This document shows, in pieces, positions 36,848 to 49,029 of a stretch of DNA of 64,000 nt. The position numbers and the translations under genes are program-made. The notes below the pieces were generated by a model, which worked only from the letters and a program-made list of their open reading frames with translations, made no database searches and was not told where the DNA came from. Source of the stretch: Paraburkholderia sartisoli (GTDB taxonomy: Bacteria > Pseudomonadota > Gammaproteobacteria > Burkholderiales > Burkholderiaceae); contig NZ_FNRQ01000001.1 of the NCBI RefSeq assembly GCF_900107685.1, positions 372,001-436,000 of the forward strand, written 5' to 3'. Each line of letters starts with the position of its first letter. Positions within the stretch are counted from its first letter, which is position 1.

Positions 36848-38284
36848 ATGCATCGCGCCACCAAGATTGTCGCCACCATCGGCCCGGCTTCCAGTACGCA
36901 GGACATCCTGCTGCAAATGATTCAGGCCGGATGCGATGTGGTGCGGCTCAACTTCTCGCACGGCACCGCCGACGACCATCGCCAACGCGCTGAGTTCGTC
37001 CGTGAAGTCGCGCGCAAGGCTGGCCGCGAAGTCGCCATCATGGCTGACCTGCAGGGCCCGAAGATCCGCGTGGGCAAGTTCGAAAACGGCAAGACCACGC
37101 TGATCGCCGGCAATTCGTTCATCCTCGATTCCGCGTGCGAACTCGGCAACGACGACCGCGTCGGCCTCGATTACAAGGACCTGCCGCGCGACCTGAAACC
37201 AGGCGACGTGCTGCTGCTCAACGACGGCCTGATCGTCCTGAACGTCACACGCGTGCTCGGCACCGAGATTCACACCACGGTGAAGATCGGCGGCGACCTG
37301 TCCAACAACAAGGGCATCAACCGCCAGGGCGGCGGCCTCACGGCGCCGGCGCTCACCGAAAAGGACATGGAAGACATCAAGACAGCCATGTCGCTGGGTG
37401 CGGATTTTGTCGCGGTATCGTTCCCGAAGAACGCGACCGACATGGAAATGGCCCGCCAGCTCGCCAACATCGCGGGCGCGCCTTACGGCATCAAGCCGAA
37501 GATGATCGCGAAGATCGAGCGCGCCGAAGCCATTCCGGCGCTGCAGGGCATCCTCGACGCGTCGGACGGCATCATGGTCGCGCGCGGCGATCTTGCCGTG
37601 GAAGTGGGCAATGCCGCAGTCCCGGCGCTGCAAAAGCGCATGATCCGCATGGCGCGCGAGTCGAACAAGTTCGTCATCACGGCCACGCAGATGATGGAAT
37701 CGATGATCCACGCACCGGTGCCGACACGCGCCGAGGTGTCGGACGTCGCGAACGCGGTGCTCGACGGCACGGATGCCGTGATGCTGTCGGCGGAATCGGC
37801 GGCGGGCAAGTATCCGGTGCAGACCATCGAAACGATGGCCGCGATCTGCGTTGAAGCCGAGAAGTCGGAAAAGTCGGAACTGGACAGGGATTTCCTCGAC
37901 CGTACGTTCACGCGCATCGACCAGTCGATCGCGATGGGCGCGCTCTTCACGGCGTTCCACCTCGGCGCGAAGGCGATCGTCGCGCTGACCGAGTCGGGGT
38001 CCACCGCGCTGTGGATGTCGCGTCACTGGACGCACGTGCCGATCTTCGCGCTCACGCCGCGCACCGGCAGCGAGCGCGCGATGGCGCTGTACCGCAACGT
38101 GACGTCGCTGCACCTCGACACCAACACCGACCGCGACACGGCGCTCGCGCAGGCGCTCGAAGTGGTGGTCAGCAAGGGCTACGCGTCGCACGGCGACATG
38201 GTGGTGCTGACCGTCGGCGAGCCGATGGGTCAGGCCGGCGGAACGAACACGCTGAAAATCGTGCGGGTGGGTGAACCGTACTGA
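36848..38284 (+). CDS. pyk: Pyruvate kinase
   Basis: A 478-residue enzyme that turns phosphoenolpyruvate and ADP into pyruvate and ATP. It starts MHRATKIVATIGPAS and has VVRLNFSHGT, the cation and substrate segments KIRVGKFENG and KIERAEAI, GIMVARGDLAVEVG, and ATQMMESMIHAPVPTRAEVSDVANAVLDGTDAVMLSAESA. The length is normal for bacterial type II enzymes from this start. GAGGAG stands four bases before the ATG. fba follows after 176 bases. Confidence 0.97.
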   Translation: MHRATKIVATIGPASSTQDILLQMIQAGCDVVRLNFSHGTADDHRQRAEFVREVARKAGREVAIMADLQGPKIRVGKFENGKTTLIAGNSFILDSACELGNDDRVGLDYKDLPRDLKPGDVLLLNDGLIVLNVTRVLGTEIHTTVKIGGDLSNNKGINRQGGGLTAPALTEKDMEDIKTAMSLGADFVAVSFPKNATDMEMARQLANIAGAPYGIKPKMIAKIERAEAIPALQGILDASDGIMVARGDLAVEVGNAAVPALQKRMIRMARESNKFVITATQMMESMIHAPVPTRAEVSDVANAVLDGTDAVMLSAESAAGKYPVQTIETMAAICVEAEKSEKSELDRDFLDRTFTRIDQSIAMGALFTAFHLGAKAIVALTESGSTALWMSRHWTHVPIFALTPRTGSERAMALYRNVTSLHLDTNTDRDTALAQALEVVVSKGYASHGDMVVLTVGEPMGQAGGTNTLKIVRVGEPY

Positions 38285-38460
38285 TCAGACTGGATTTTTG
38301 ACCGATCGGCGCGGCGAACAGGCCGCGTTCCCGGGAGAGGCGGCGCGCCCCTGAGCCACGCTCAGGGATGGCTCGCACGGGAATGCGGCTTGCTTCGCGA
38401 TAAAATCTCAAAAATTAGATGCCGACGGCACAGGTTTCGTTTCAATTAAGGAGTTTCACC

Positions 38461-39525
38461 ATGCCTCTCGTATCAATGCGTCAGTTGCTGGACCATGCCG
38501 CCGAAAACGGTTATGGCCTCCCGGCATTCAACGTGAATAACCTGGAACAGGTGCAGGCGATCATGGCGGCGGCGGACAAGGTCGGCGCGCCGGTCATCAT
38601 GCAGGCGTCGGCCGGCGCCCGGAAGTACGCCGGCGAGCCGTTCCTGCGCCACCTGATCGAAGCGGCAGTCGAGTCGTATCCGCATATTCCGGTTGTGATG
38701 CACCAGGATCACGGACAGTCGCCGGCTGTGTGCATGGCGGCCATGCGCAGTGGTTTCACGAGCGTGATGATGGACGGCTCGCTTGAGGCGGACGGCAAAT
38801 CGGTGGCGTCGTATGAATACAATGTCGACGTGTCGCGCAAGGTCGTGGAGATGGCGCACTCGATCGGCGTGACGGTCGAAGCCGAACTGGGCGTGCTCGG
38901 TTCGCTCGAAACGATGAAGGGCGACAAGGAAGACGGCCACGGCGCGGAAGGCACGATGACCCGCGAACAGCTGCTGACCGACGTCGAGCAGGCCGCCGAT
39001 TTCGTGAAGCTCACGCAGTGCGACGCGCTGGCGATCGCGATCGGTACGTCACACGGCGCGTACAAGTTCACGAAGAAGCCGACGGGCGATACGCTGTCGA
39101 TCCAGCGCATCAGGGAAATTCACCAGCGCATTCCGAATACGCACCTGGTGATGCACGGGTCGTCGTCGGTGCCGCAGGAGCTGCTCGCGGAAATCCGCGA
39201 ATTCGGCGGCGACATGAAGGAAACCTACGGCGTGCCGGTCGAGGAAATCCAGGAAGGCATCCGTAACGGCGTGCGCAAGATCAACATCGATACGGACCTG
39301 CGTCTCGCGATCACCGGTGCGATCCGCCGTGCGATGGCCGAAAACCCGTCGAAGTTCGACCCGCGCGACTACCTGAAGCCGGCGCGTGAAGCTGCCACGA
39401 AGGTGTGCGTCGATCGCTACATGGCGTTCGGCTGCGAAGGCCAGGCTGCGAAGATCAAGCCGCTGTCGCTCGACAGGATGGCGGAGAAGTACAGGTCGGG
39501 CGACCTCCGGCAGGTGGTCCGCTAG
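38461..39525 (+). CDS. fba: Fructose-bisphosphate aldolase, class II
   Basis: A 354-residue zinc-dependent aldolase of the Calvin-cycle-like subtype. Zinc and catalytic motifs are [29 protein letters not shown] and VMHGSSSVP, and NINIDTD-like KINIDTDLR near the end. It splits or forms fructose-1,6-bisphosphate. An AAGGAG site precedes the ATG at 38461. The product closes the glycolytic cluster and a hairpin follows. Confidence 0.96.
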   Translation: MPLVSMRQLLDHAAENGYGLPAFNVNNLEQVQAIMAAADKVGAPVIMQASAGARKYAGEPFLRHLIEAAVESYPHIPVVMHQDHGQSPAVCMAAMRSGFTSVMMDGSLEADGKSVASYEYNVDVSRKVVEMAHSIGVTVEAELGVLGSLETMKGDKEDGHGAEGTMTREQLLTDVEQAADFVKLTQCDALAIAIGTSHGAYKFTKKPTGDTLSIQRIREIHQRIPNTHLVMHGSSSVPQELLAEIREFGGDMKETYGVPVEEIQEGIRNGVRKINIDTDLRLAITGAIRRAMAENPSKFDPRDYLKPAREAATKVCVDRYMAFGCEGQAAKIKPLSLDRMAEKYRSGDLRQVVR

Positions 39526-39610
39526 GCTGTTCGTTCAGCACTGACCTGGCGTGTGGCTGGCTGCTGGATTGCCGAAGCGGCTGGCCATCCGGCCAGGTTG
39601 TTGTCAGATC

Positions 39611-39642
39611 GCCGTTCCCGCATGATCCGGGGAACGGCGTTT
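39611..39642 (+). terminator. Hairpin terminator after fba
   Basis: GCCGTTCCC (39611-39619) pairs with GGGAACGGC (39630-39638) and is followed by GTTTCCCTTTTG, a broken T tract. It lies about 85 bases past the fba stop and 50 before purC. Confidence 0.6.
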
Positions 39643-39691
39643 CCCTTTTGTTCCGGTCTCATTTTTGCCCCATTTCTAGCGAACTACGACG

Positions 39692-40582
39692 ATGTCTACC
39701 CTCTACGAATCCACGCTCCGCTCGCTGCCGCTGCTAGGCCGCGGCAAGGTCCGCGACAACTACGCGGTGGGCAACGACCAGTTGCTGATCGTTACGACCG
39801 ATCGCCTGTCGGCGTTCGACGTCATCATGGGCGAGCCGATTCCCAACAAGGGGCGCGTGCTGAACCAGATGGCCAACTTCTGGTTCGACAGGCTAAAGCA
39901 CATCGTGCCGAATCACCTGACGGGCGTCGAGCCGGAAACGGTCGTCGCGGCGGACGAAGTCGGGCAGGTCAGGGGCCGTGCGGTTGTCGTCAAGCGTCTC
40001 GAGCCGATCCTGGTCGAGGCGGTGGTGCGCGGTTATCTCGCCGGCAGCGGCTGGAAAGACTACCAGGCAACGGGCGCCGTGTGCGGCGTCGAATTGCCGC
40101 CGGGCCTGCAAAACGCGCAGAAGCTGCCTGAGCCGATCTTCACGCCGGCAGCCAAGGCCGAAATGGGCCACCATGACGAGAACATCACGTACAACGAGAT
40201 GGAACGCCGCATCGGCACCGAACTGTCGGCCACGATCCGCGACATCTCGATCAGGCTGTACAAGGAAGCCGCGGAATTCGCGGCCACCCGCGGCATCATC
40301 ATCGCCGACACGAAGTTCGAATTCGGTCTCGACAACCACGGCAGGCTGTATCTGATGGACGAGGCGCTGACGGCCGATTCGTCGCGCTTCTGGCCAGCCG
40401 ACCAGTATCAGGTCGGCACGAACCCGCCGTCGTTCGACAAGCAGTTCGTGCGCGACTGGCTCGAAACGCAGCCGTGGAAGAAAGAGCCGCCGGCGCCGAA
40501 GCTGCCGGACGACGTTGTCGCGAAGACGGGCGAAAAGTATCAGGAAGCGCTCGAACGGCTGACCGGACAGAAGCTCGCCTGA
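39692..40582 (+). CDS. purC: Phosphoribosylaminoimidazole-succinocarboxamide synthase
   Basis: A 296-residue purine-pathway enzyme (SAICAR synthetase). Motifs are [55 protein letters not shown] and [10 protein letters not shown]. It joins aspartate to CAIR with ATP. It is the first gene of purC-purE-purK-tsaC; purE follows after 42 bases. Confidence 0.97.
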   Translation: MSTLYESTLRSLPLLGRGKVRDNYAVGNDQLLIVTTDRLSAFDVIMGEPIPNKGRVLNQMANFWFDRLKHIVPNHLTGVEPETVVAADEVGQVRGRAVVVKRLEPILVEAVVRGYLAGSGWKDYQATGAVCGVELPPGLQNAQKLPEPIFTPAAKAEMGHHDENITYNEMERRIGTELSATIRDISIRLYKEAAEFAATRGIIIADTKFEFGLDNHGRLYLMDEALTADSSRFWPADQYQVGTNPPSFDKQFVRDWLETQPWKKEPPAPKLPDDVVAKTGEKYQEALERLTGQKLA

Positions 40583-40624
40583 CGTGCCAGTGATTGAAGC
40601 CCGCCCGATAAGGAAGTTCGTACG

Positions 40625-42426
<1,802 letters not shown>

Positions 42427-42439
42427 GATCGCAGTCACG

Positions 42440-43483
42440 ATGCCGGATCAACCGAAATCGCCGGAGCAGGGCGTGCTTCCCGTCAGCGCGGCAGACATCG
42501 CGAACGCCGCGGCGCTGTTCGACGCGGGGGAACTCGTCGCGTTTCCGACCGAGACCGTCTATGGCCTTGGCGGCGATGCCGAAAGCGCGGATGCCGTCGC
42601 GCGTATTTATGCCGCGAAGGGCCGGCCGGCGAATCATCCGGTCATCGTGCATCTCGCGCCAGGCGGTGATCCGGGTTACTGGGTCGAGCGCCTGCCTGCC
42701 GAGGCGCAACGGCTGATCGACGCGTTCTGGCCAGGCCCGCTCACGCTGATCCTGAAGCGCGCGGCGCGCATTCCTTCGGCGGTGAGTGGCGGGCAGGATT
42801 CGGTCGGGCTGCGTTGCCCGTCGCATCCGGTGGCGCAGGCGCTGCTTGCCGCATTCAGTGCGCTGCGTGGCGGACATGGTGGCGTCGCGGCGCCGTCGGC
42901 GAACCGGTTCGGTCATGTCAGCCCGACAACCGCGCAGCACGTGCGCGAGGAGTTCGGCGACTCGATTCACGTGCTCGATGGCGGGTCGTCGGAAGTCGGC
43001 ATCGAGTCGACGATTCTCGATCTCTCGCGTGGCTTCCCGGCGCTGCTGCGACCGGGCCGCGTAACGCCGCAGGATATCGCCGACGTGCTGGGCGAGATGC
43101 CACGTCTTCCAGATGGCTCGGATGCGACGGCACCGCGCGCGTCGGGCACGCTCAAGGCGCACTACGCGCCACGCACGCCGCTCACGCTACTGCCGTTCGA
43201 AGCGCTGGAACCGATGCTCGCGGCGCGCGCGGCGAACGAGCGTGTGGCGCTCGTCGCGCGGGTCTCGCGCGCGGGGAACTGGGCCGACGCTGACGGCGTG
43301 CATTTCGTCGCCGCGCCCGAGGATCCGCATGCTTATGCACGTGAGTTGTACAGCCTGCTACGTGCGCTGGATCGGGCCGATGTTTCGCGGATACTGATCG
43401 AGAAGCTGCCGGATACGATCGAATGGATCGCGGTGAACGACCGGCTGGGTCGGGCCGCCGCGGCGTTCGAGGCGCAGGGTTAG
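42440..43483 (+). CDS. tsaC: L-threonylcarbamoyladenylate synthase (Sua5 type)
   Basis: A 347-residue enzyme that starts the t6A37 tRNA modification by making threonylcarbamoyl-AMP. The YrdC domain (about 20-225) has FPTETVYGLGGDA, KGRPANHPVIVHL, PGPLTLIL, RCPSHPVAQALL and APSANRFGHVSPT. A C-terminal Sua5 domain follows (from about SGTLKAHYAP to the end). That makes this the long Sua5 form, not the short E. coli TsaC. The ATG at 42440 is 13 bases past purK. Confidence 0.92.
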   Translation: MPDQPKSPEQGVLPVSAADIANAAALFDAGELVAFPTETVYGLGGDAESADAVARIYAAKGRPANHPVIVHLAPGGDPGYWVERLPAEAQRLIDAFWPGPLTLILKRAARIPSAVSGGQDSVGLRCPSHPVAQALLAAFSALRGGHGGVAAPSANRFGHVSPTTAQHVREEFGDSIHVLDGGSSEVGIESTILDLSRGFPALLRPGRVTPQDIADVLGEMPRLPDGSDATAPRASGTLKAHYAPRTPLTLLPFEALEPMLAARAANERVALVARVSRAGNWADADGVHFVAAPEDPHAYARELYSLLRALDRADVSRILIEKLPDTIEWIAVNDRLGRAAAAFEAQG

Positions 43484-43520
43484 ACGCGCCGGTCTCATCC
43501 ATCTCACCCTTCGCACCAGT

Positions 43521-43550
43521 AAAAATGCCCGGCTCAGCCGAGCCGGGCAT
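43521..43550 (-). terminator. Rho-independent terminator of the GDSL lipoprotein gene
   Basis: ATGCCCGGCTC pairs with GAGCCGGGCAT (43525-43535 with 43540-43550) around AGCC. On the minus strand five T residues follow. It lies 40 bases past the stop of the lipoprotein gene and also 40 past tsaC on the other strand. Confidence 0.75.
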
Positions 43551-43589
43551 GACTGATCGGCAGACGCGCCGATCGCTATTCCAGAACCA

Positions 43590-44777
43590 TCACTTGCCGA
43601 TGCCGTGTTGAGCCACTGCCTGCTCGACGGTCTGCGCGAAGAGCGCATGCAGGTGCGTGGACGGATGGACCGAATCAGCAAACATGTACGTCTGATCCGC
43701 GCCGGCCACCGTGTACGTTTGCGGCGAGCAGAACAGCGACGAACCGAACGAGCTGCCGAAGTCCGCAGCGGACTGGCCCGGCGCGAGCACGCTCGGGTTT
43801 TGCTGCGCATACGTCGTTGCCGCCGCTTCCATCTTGCCGAGGGCACAACCCGTATCGGTGTTCGACACCGTGAAGCCGAGCGACTGGTAGCTGGCGACCG
43901 ACTGGTCGAGCCACGTGTATGCGCTCACGTAGATGACCTGCGGGACGTTGCCCAGGTATTGCTTCAGCGCGTTGTTGTACGGCACGGTAAGGGAATCGAA
44001 CAGTCCCTGGGCGGTCGGGCCGCCCTGGATGCCTTCAGGCGTGACCTTGAGATCGGGCACGTCCGACACGACGACGTGCGCCGCGCCCTTCGACAGGATC
44101 AGTTGAACCGCACCGACGAACTGCTGCGCGGCCAGCGTCATGCCGGCCGTGGCCTGCGTTTGTGCCGCCGCCAGAGCTGAAGGCTGAAGCGTGCCAGCCT
44201 GCACCGCCGCGGCTGTTTTCTGAAGGACCGTTGCCCAGTAGAAAATGTCGTTCGCGCCGCCGTTGATCAGCACCAGCTGGTTCGCGTTGAACGAGCCGTG
44301 TTGCGCGATGTATTGATTGACCTGATCGGTGACCGGCACCGTGGTGGCCTGTGCGTAAGAAGGCAGCGGCGGGCTCGCATAGCCGATACCCGGCTGCGTG
44401 CCGACGCGCGAGCCACCCTGCGCATAACCGAGGCCGGCCGTCGCGACCAGCGGCTGGCCGAAGCCGCCCAGGTTCGCTGCTGTCAGCGTGTCGCCGTAGT
44501 ACTCGGCAACTTTTTGCGTCCAGATTTCACCCGGATTCGTCGTGAAGCGACCACCGCCGAAATTGGCCTGAATGGCCGGCGCGTACGTGCCCACATCCGA
44601 AAGACTGTCGCCAAACGACACCACCTGCAGCTTCACACCGCCCGGCGGCGTGCTGCTCGCGTTGTTGTTGTTATCGCCGCCGCCACCGCACGCGGCGAGC
44701 AAAACAAACGCCGCGCTCGCGATCGCGCACTGTGCGATCCGCGCGAATCCTCGATGTCCGATTTCGTTGTGCTTCAT
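43590..44777 (-). CDS. SGNH/GDSL-family esterase lipoprotein
   Basis: A 395-residue exported lipoprotein. A signal segment ends in the lipobox LLAAC, followed by a Gly/Asn-rich linker. The catalytic blocks are GDSLSDVG (nucleophile Ser), GGANDI and DSVHPS (Asp/His). GDSL enzymes hydrolyse esters or lipids; this one is expected at the outer membrane or in the periplasm. The start at 44777 has a GAGGAG-type site at somewhat long distance. The substrate is not known. It has its own terminator. Confidence 0.88.
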   Translation of the reverse strand: MKHNEIGHRGFARIAQCAIASAAFVLLAACGGGGDNNNNASSTPPGGVKLQVVSFGDSLSDVGTYAPAIQANFGGGRFTTNPGEIWTQKVAEYYGDTLTAANLGGFGQPLVATAGLGYAQGGSRVGTQPGIGYASPPLPSYAQATTVPVTDQVNQYIAQHGSFNANQLVLINGGANDIFYWATVLQKTAAAVQAGTLQPSALAAAQTQATAGMTLAAQQFVGAVQLILSKGAAHVVVSDVPDLKVTPEGIQGGPTAQGLFDSLTVPYNNALKQYLGNVPQVIYVSAYTWLDQSVASYQSLGFTVSNTDTGCALGKMEAAATTYAQQNPSVLAPGQSAADFGSSFGSSLFCSPQTYTVAGADQTYMFADSVHPSTHLHALFAQTVEQAVAQHGIGK

Positions 44778-44947
44778 TTCGACTTCTTCTCCTCGCGTCC
44801 TGTCGTTGTCGTTTGATCGCATCGCGCGACGCGGGGCGGCGCGCGATGCGTGTCCTCGTGCGATTGTGTGAGCCTGCACGATGGACAGTGTCCGACAGCG
44901 TACACGCTACCCGTGTAGGAGACGAACGGCTTCCGTAGAAGAATCCC

Positions 44948-46525
44948 TCAATGCCTGCCGCGCGAATGCGGGTTTTTCCTGGGCTTTGCGCGAGGTGCAT
45001 CAGAGATATCTGGCATCGGCCTGGACGGTCCCTGATAGATCCATTCAAGCAGTGCGTCGTGCGCGGCACGCGCGGCCTCGGCGTGCGGATCGTTGATGAA
45101 GCTCACGACGACGTAGCTCGAGCCATCCGAAGAAGCTACATAGCCCGCGATCGCGCGCACGTCGCGCAACGTGCCGGTCTTGATGTGCGCGTTGCCATTG
45201 ACGGGCTGGCGCGTCAGGCGATTGCGCATCGTGCCGTCGACACCGGCAATCGGCAGCGAATCGACGAACACCTGGGCGACGGGGCTCGCGTTAGCCGACT
45301 GGAGGAGGTCCGCGAGCGAGAGCGCCGGGATATGCTCATCCCGTGAAAGTCCTGAACCGTTCTGGATCTGCAGATTTTCGGTGGGCAGCGCGCTGCGATG
45401 CATGAACGTATCGATGGCGTCGATGGATTTTTCCGGCGTCGCGGGCGGTTTGTCGATCACCGCGCCGATCGTCAGGAACAGGTTGCGCGCCATCGTGTTG
45501 TTGCTGAACTTGTTGATGTCGCGAACGATGTCCGAGAGCACGGGCCCCTGGTGAACGGCGACCTGTCGCGCCGTGGCCGGCACGGCGCCTTCGCGTGTCG
45601 TGCCGTGGAACGTACCGCCGCCTTGCTGCCACAACGCAAGAAAGCCGCCCGCGAAAAACGCGCTGTGGTCGAGCACGGCGACGTTGACCGTGCGGTCGCC
45701 GCAGCGCACCGGGAAGTCGCCGCTGAACGTCGCGTTGACGGTGCCGTCCGGCATCGGCGTCACCGTCGGCGTCACGGCGGTCAGGTCGCCGCGGCACGGG
45801 CCGTTCGTCGCGTGCAGCTGGTTGTCGATCTGCAGTTGTGCGAGCGCGGGCAGCACGTCGATGGCAACGGTGCCGTCCGGCGAAGGCGACAGCGAGAACG
45901 ACAGCGACTTGAACGCGTACAGCAGCGGGTCGGGGCCGACGTTGTACGGGGCGGTGGTGTCGTCGTCGAAGGGCGGCAGGTCGCGGGTCGACACATCGAA
46001 GAAACGCTTGTCGAGCACAAGTGCGCCGTCGATGCCGTTGATGCCCGACTTGCGGATCTTCTGCACGAGATCGATCAGCTCTTCAGGCACGAGCTTCGGG
46101 TCGCCGGTGCCCTGTATGTAGAGATTGCCATGCAGCACGCCGTTGGCGTCGAGCGTGCCGTCCGTGAACGCGCTCGTGCGCCAGCGATAGTCCGGCCCGA
46201 GTATCGAGAGGCCCGCGTAGGTCGTGACGAGCTTCATCGTCGAGGCCGGCATCATCGGTTTGCCGGCGTTGAGCGCGAGGATCGGCGTGCGGTCACCGAT
46301 CTTCTCGACGACCACGCTCACCGACGAAAGCGGCACGTGCGCGCGCGCGAGTCCGGCCATCACTGTCGGCGGCAGCACCGTCGTGACGTTGACCGCGGGG
46401 TGCTTCGCCTTCGTGCGCGCGAAGGCGGGCGTGGGCGCCGCGACGCACGCGAGCGTCAGCGCGAGCACGGCGGCGCATGCGAGCGTCACGCGCGGGGCGC
46501 GGGGTGTGCGGGGCTCGCTTGCCAT
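44948..46525 (-). CDS. dacB: D-alanyl-D-alanine carboxypeptidase/endopeptidase (PBP4)
   Basis: A 525-residue periplasmic class C penicillin-binding protein. Signal peptide is 1 to about 36 (ends PAFA); then SxxK at S95-K98 (ASTMKLV), SxN in KFSNNTMARN and KTG in HIKTGTLRD. The enzyme trims the peptide stem of peptidoglycan and cuts cross-links. The start at 46525 is chosen for the signal peptide; in-frame ATGs at 46582 and 46684 would place extra residues before it and none has a good ribosome site. The C-terminal tail is basic and Pro-rich. It is divergent from a two-component regulator. Confidence 0.9.
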   Translation of the reverse strand: MASEPRTPRAPRVTLACAAVLALTLACVAAPTPAFARTKAKHPAVNVTTVLPPTVMAGLARAHVPLSSVSVVVEKIGDRTPILALNAGKPMMPASTMKLVTTYAGLSILGPDYRWRTSAFTDGTLDANGVLHGNLYIQGTGDPKLVPEELIDLVQKIRKSGINGIDGALVLDKRFFDVSTRDLPPFDDDTTAPYNVGPDPLLYAFKSLSFSLSPSPDGTVAIDVLPALAQLQIDNQLHATNGPCRGDLTAVTPTVTPMPDGTVNATFSGDFPVRCGDRTVNVAVLDHSAFFAGGFLALWQQGGGTFHGTTREGAVPATARQVAVHQGPVLSDIVRDINKFSNNTMARNLFLTIGAVIDKPPATPEKSIDAIDTFMHRSALPTENLQIQNGSGLSRDEHIPALSLADLLQSANASPVAQVFVDSLPIAGVDGTMRNRLTRQPVNGNAHIKTGTLRDVRAIAGYVASSDGSSYVVVSFINDPHAEAARAAHDALLEWIYQGPSRPMPDISDAPRAKPRKNPHSRGRH

Positions 46526-46944
46526 GCCCGCGGCAGGCGTCGGGCTCGTGCGCGACACGTGACGGAGGCCGGAGCGCGACATGGCATCCGCCGCGTCCGG
46601 GCGGCATGACGTGGCGGCATCACTGGATGAAGCACGGCGCGGCGAAAGGCGGCGCGCGAATTCGAGGAGGAAAGCGGTCGTCATGCGGGAGCTGGAGGTG
46701 AGTGCTTTTGTAAGGCTGTGCGTCGCGACATGCGGGCAGCCGGTTGGACAGCAAGCCGCACGGCGTCGCGCAAAAGCGCTCATTGTAGAGACAAGCCGCG
46801 ACGTTGCGCGAAAACGCTGGCATCGCACGGCCATCGTGACCGCTCGCGCTCCGCCCACGCGACGGAAGATAGAATGCGTGTTCACAGGCGTGGCTGAAAC
46901 ACAACTGAACCACGACCGAACCAGAAAACGTCAGGACGGGTGCC
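46526..46944. other. Divergent intergenic region dacB / two-component regulator
   Basis: About 420 bp. The minus-strand frame of dacB stays open through most of it, but it encodes an Arg/Ser-rich sequence with no domain, so it is treated as upstream region. No terminator or clear operator is seen. The plus-strand regulator ATG at 46945 has GGACGGGTG upstream. Confidence 0.4.
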
Positions 46945-47607
46945 ATGCGGATACTGCTTGTCGAAGATGACCGGATGATCGCGGAAGGCGTGCGCAAGGC
47001 GCTGCGCGGCGAAGGCTTTGCTGTCGACTGGGTGCAGGACGGCGAGGCCGCGCTCACCGCCGTCTCGGGCGAGCCCTATGATCTGGTGCTGCTCGACCTC
47101 GGCTTGCCGAAGCGCGACGGCCTCGACGTGTTACGCACGCTGCGCTCGCGCGGCCTCGCGCTGCCGGTGCTGATCGTCACCGCGCGCGATGCCGTCGCCG
47201 ATCGCGTCAAGGGCCTCGATGCGGGCGCGGACGATTACCTCGTCAAACCGTTCGATCTCGACGAACTCGGCGCGCGCATGCGCGCGTTGATCCGTCGCCA
47301 GTCGGGCCGCAGCGATTCGACGATCCGCCACGGTCCGCTCACGCTCGATCCGGCGTCGCATCAGGTCACGCTCGAAGGCGCGCTGGTTGCGCTTTCGGCG
47401 CGCGAATTCGCGCTGCTCGAAGCGCTGATCGCGCGTCCGGGCGCGGTGCTGTCGAAGAGCCAGCTCGAAGAAAAAATGTACGGATGGGGCGAGGAAATCG
47501 GCAGCAACACCGTCGAGGTCTACATTCACGCGCTGCGCAAGAAGCTCGGCGCGGATCTGATCCGCAACGTGCGCGGCCTCGGCTACATGCTCGCGAAGGA
47601 AGCCTGA
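46945..47607 (+). CDS. PmrA/QseB-like response regulator
   Basis: A 220-residue OmpR-family regulator. The receiver domain has D8/D9, phosphoacceptor D51 (LLLDLGLPKRDG), T in VTARD and K in DDYLVKPFD. The C-terminal winged helix ends NVRGLGYMLAKEA. Sequence pattern places it near PmrA/BasR and QseB. Its kinase gene starts four bases after its stop. A PmrA-type direct repeat in front of degP suggests that degP is one target. Confidence 0.88.
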   Translation: MRILLVEDDRMIAEGVRKALRGEGFAVDWVQDGEAALTAVSGEPYDLVLLDLGLPKRDGLDVLRTLRSRGLALPVLIVTARDAVADRVKGLDAGADDYLVKPFDLDELGARMRALIRRQSGRSDSTIRHGPLTLDPASHQVTLEGALVALSAREFALLEALIARPGAVLSKSQLEEKMYGWGEEIGSNTVEVYIHALRKKLGADLIRNVRGLGYMLAKEA

Positions 47608-47611
47608 ACCG

Positions 47612-48913
47612 ATGCGCTCGATTCGCCGTCAATTGCTGTTCTGGCTCCTCGCGATCGTGCTCACGGGCGTGTGCATCGCGGGCTGGCTCATCTATCGTCA
47701 GGCACTCGCCGAAGCGAACGAACTCTTCGATTACCAGTTGCAGGAAATCGCCGGTGCGCTGCCGTCGGAGTCGTTCTCGCAGGTGCTCGGCTCGCGCGAC
47801 ACCGGCGAGGAAGGCATCGTGCTGCAGATCTGGAATCGCAACGGCGTGCTGATGTATTACTCGACGCCGCGCGCGCCGCTTTCGCCGCGCGCCGAACTCG
47901 GGTTTTCGACGCAACGTACCGAGCGCGGCGACTGGCGCGTGTACGGCGCGATCGTCGGCGACAACGTCGTGCAGCTGGCGCAGCCGCTTTCCGTACGCAA
48001 CCGGCTCGCCGCGAACGTCGCGCTGCGCACGCTGTGGCCGCTGATCGTGCTGTTGCCGCTACTCGGCGTCGCGGTGTGGGTCGTCGTCGGTCGCGGGTTG
48101 AAGCCGTTGCGGCGCGTGGCCGGTGCGCTCGACACGCGTCATCCCGAAGCACTCGATCCGCTGCCTGACCAGCGTCTGCCGCTCGAAGTGCAGCCGCTCG
48201 TGCGCGCGCTCAACGGGCTGCTCGCACGCCTTTCCGCCGCGCTCGATACGCAGAAGGCGTTCGTCGCCGACGCCGCGCATGAACTGCGCACGCCGCTCGC
48301 CGCCGTGCAGATCCAGACGCAGCTTGTAACCCGCGCGCGCGACGACGACACGCGCCGCGAAGCGCTTGTCGATCTGCAGGCCGGCGTGACGCGCGCGACC
48401 CGCCTTGCGGAACAGTTGCTCGCGCTCGCCCGCGCGGAACCCGATGGACACGCGGTGACGAGCGCCGTCGATCTGCACGCGATGCTCGCGGAGTGCGTGG
48501 CGTCGCGCGCGCCGCTCGCGCAGCAGCGCAACATCGACCTCGGCATCGAGGCGACCACGCCGGCGTCGGTGACCGGCGAACCCGAAGCGCTGCGCGTGAT
48601 GCTCAACAACCTGCTCGACAACGCGACGAAATACACGCCGGAAGGCGGACGTGTCGACGTGAGCCTGAAGGTCGAGGAGGGACATCCCGTCGTACGGATC
48701 GCGGATACCGGCCCGGGCATCCCCTTCGAGGAACGCGAGCGCGTGTTCGACCGTTTCTATCGCGTGGGCGCGGGTGCGAACCGCGCGCGCAGCGATATCG
48801 CGGGGAGCGGCCTCGGGCTTGCGATTGTGAGGCGCATCGCGCTTCAGCATCACGCCGACGTGACGCTCGGCGAATCCGCTTCCGGCGGGCTGCTCGTGAC
48901 CGTGCGGTTCTGA
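47612..48913 (+). CDS. PmrB/QseC-like sensor histidine kinase
   Basis: A 433-residue inner-membrane kinase. TM1 (about 8-28), a periplasmic sensor of about 110 residues, TM2 (about 142-160), HAMP-like segment, phosphoacceptor His223 (DAAHELRTPLA), N box NLLDNATKYTPEGG, DTGPGIPFEER and GSGLGLAIV. It is coupled to the regulator gene. The signal is unknown; relatives sense cationic peptides, metal ions, acid or envelope change. Confidence 0.88.
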   Translation: MRSIRRQLLFWLLAIVLTGVCIAGWLIYRQALAEANELFDYQLQEIAGALPSESFSQVLGSRDTGEEGIVLQIWNRNGVLMYYSTPRAPLSPRAELGFSTQRTERGDWRVYGAIVGDNVVQLAQPLSVRNRLAANVALRTLWPLIVLLPLLGVAVWVVVGRGLKPLRRVAGALDTRHPEALDPLPDQRLPLEVQPLVRALNGLLARLSAALDTQKAFVADAAHELRTPLAAVQIQTQLVTRARDDDTRREALVDLQAGVTRATRLAEQLLALARAEPDGHAVTSAVDLHAMLAECVASRAPLAQQRNIDLGIEATTPASVTGEPEALRVMLNNLLDNATKYTPEGGRVDVSLKVEEGHPVVRIADTGPGIPFEERERVFDRFYRVGAGANRARSDIAGSGLGLAIVRRIALQHHADVTLGESASGGLLVTVRF

Positions 48914-49029
48914 GCGGCGCGTCCGGGTCGCGGGAAACCCCGTGACAGCAAGTATCTTGCGCCGGACCGGAGCAACGCGCTAAAGCGCCAACTCTGGTCG
49001 ACAGACAAGGCTGTGCGGCCAGTTTCGAA

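Noticed and set aside
46526..46885. An N-terminal extension of dacB of 120 residues
   Set aside because: It would bury the signal peptide in the middle of the protein, and the extra sequence is Arg/Ser-rich with no domain; the start at 46525 gives a normal exported protein.
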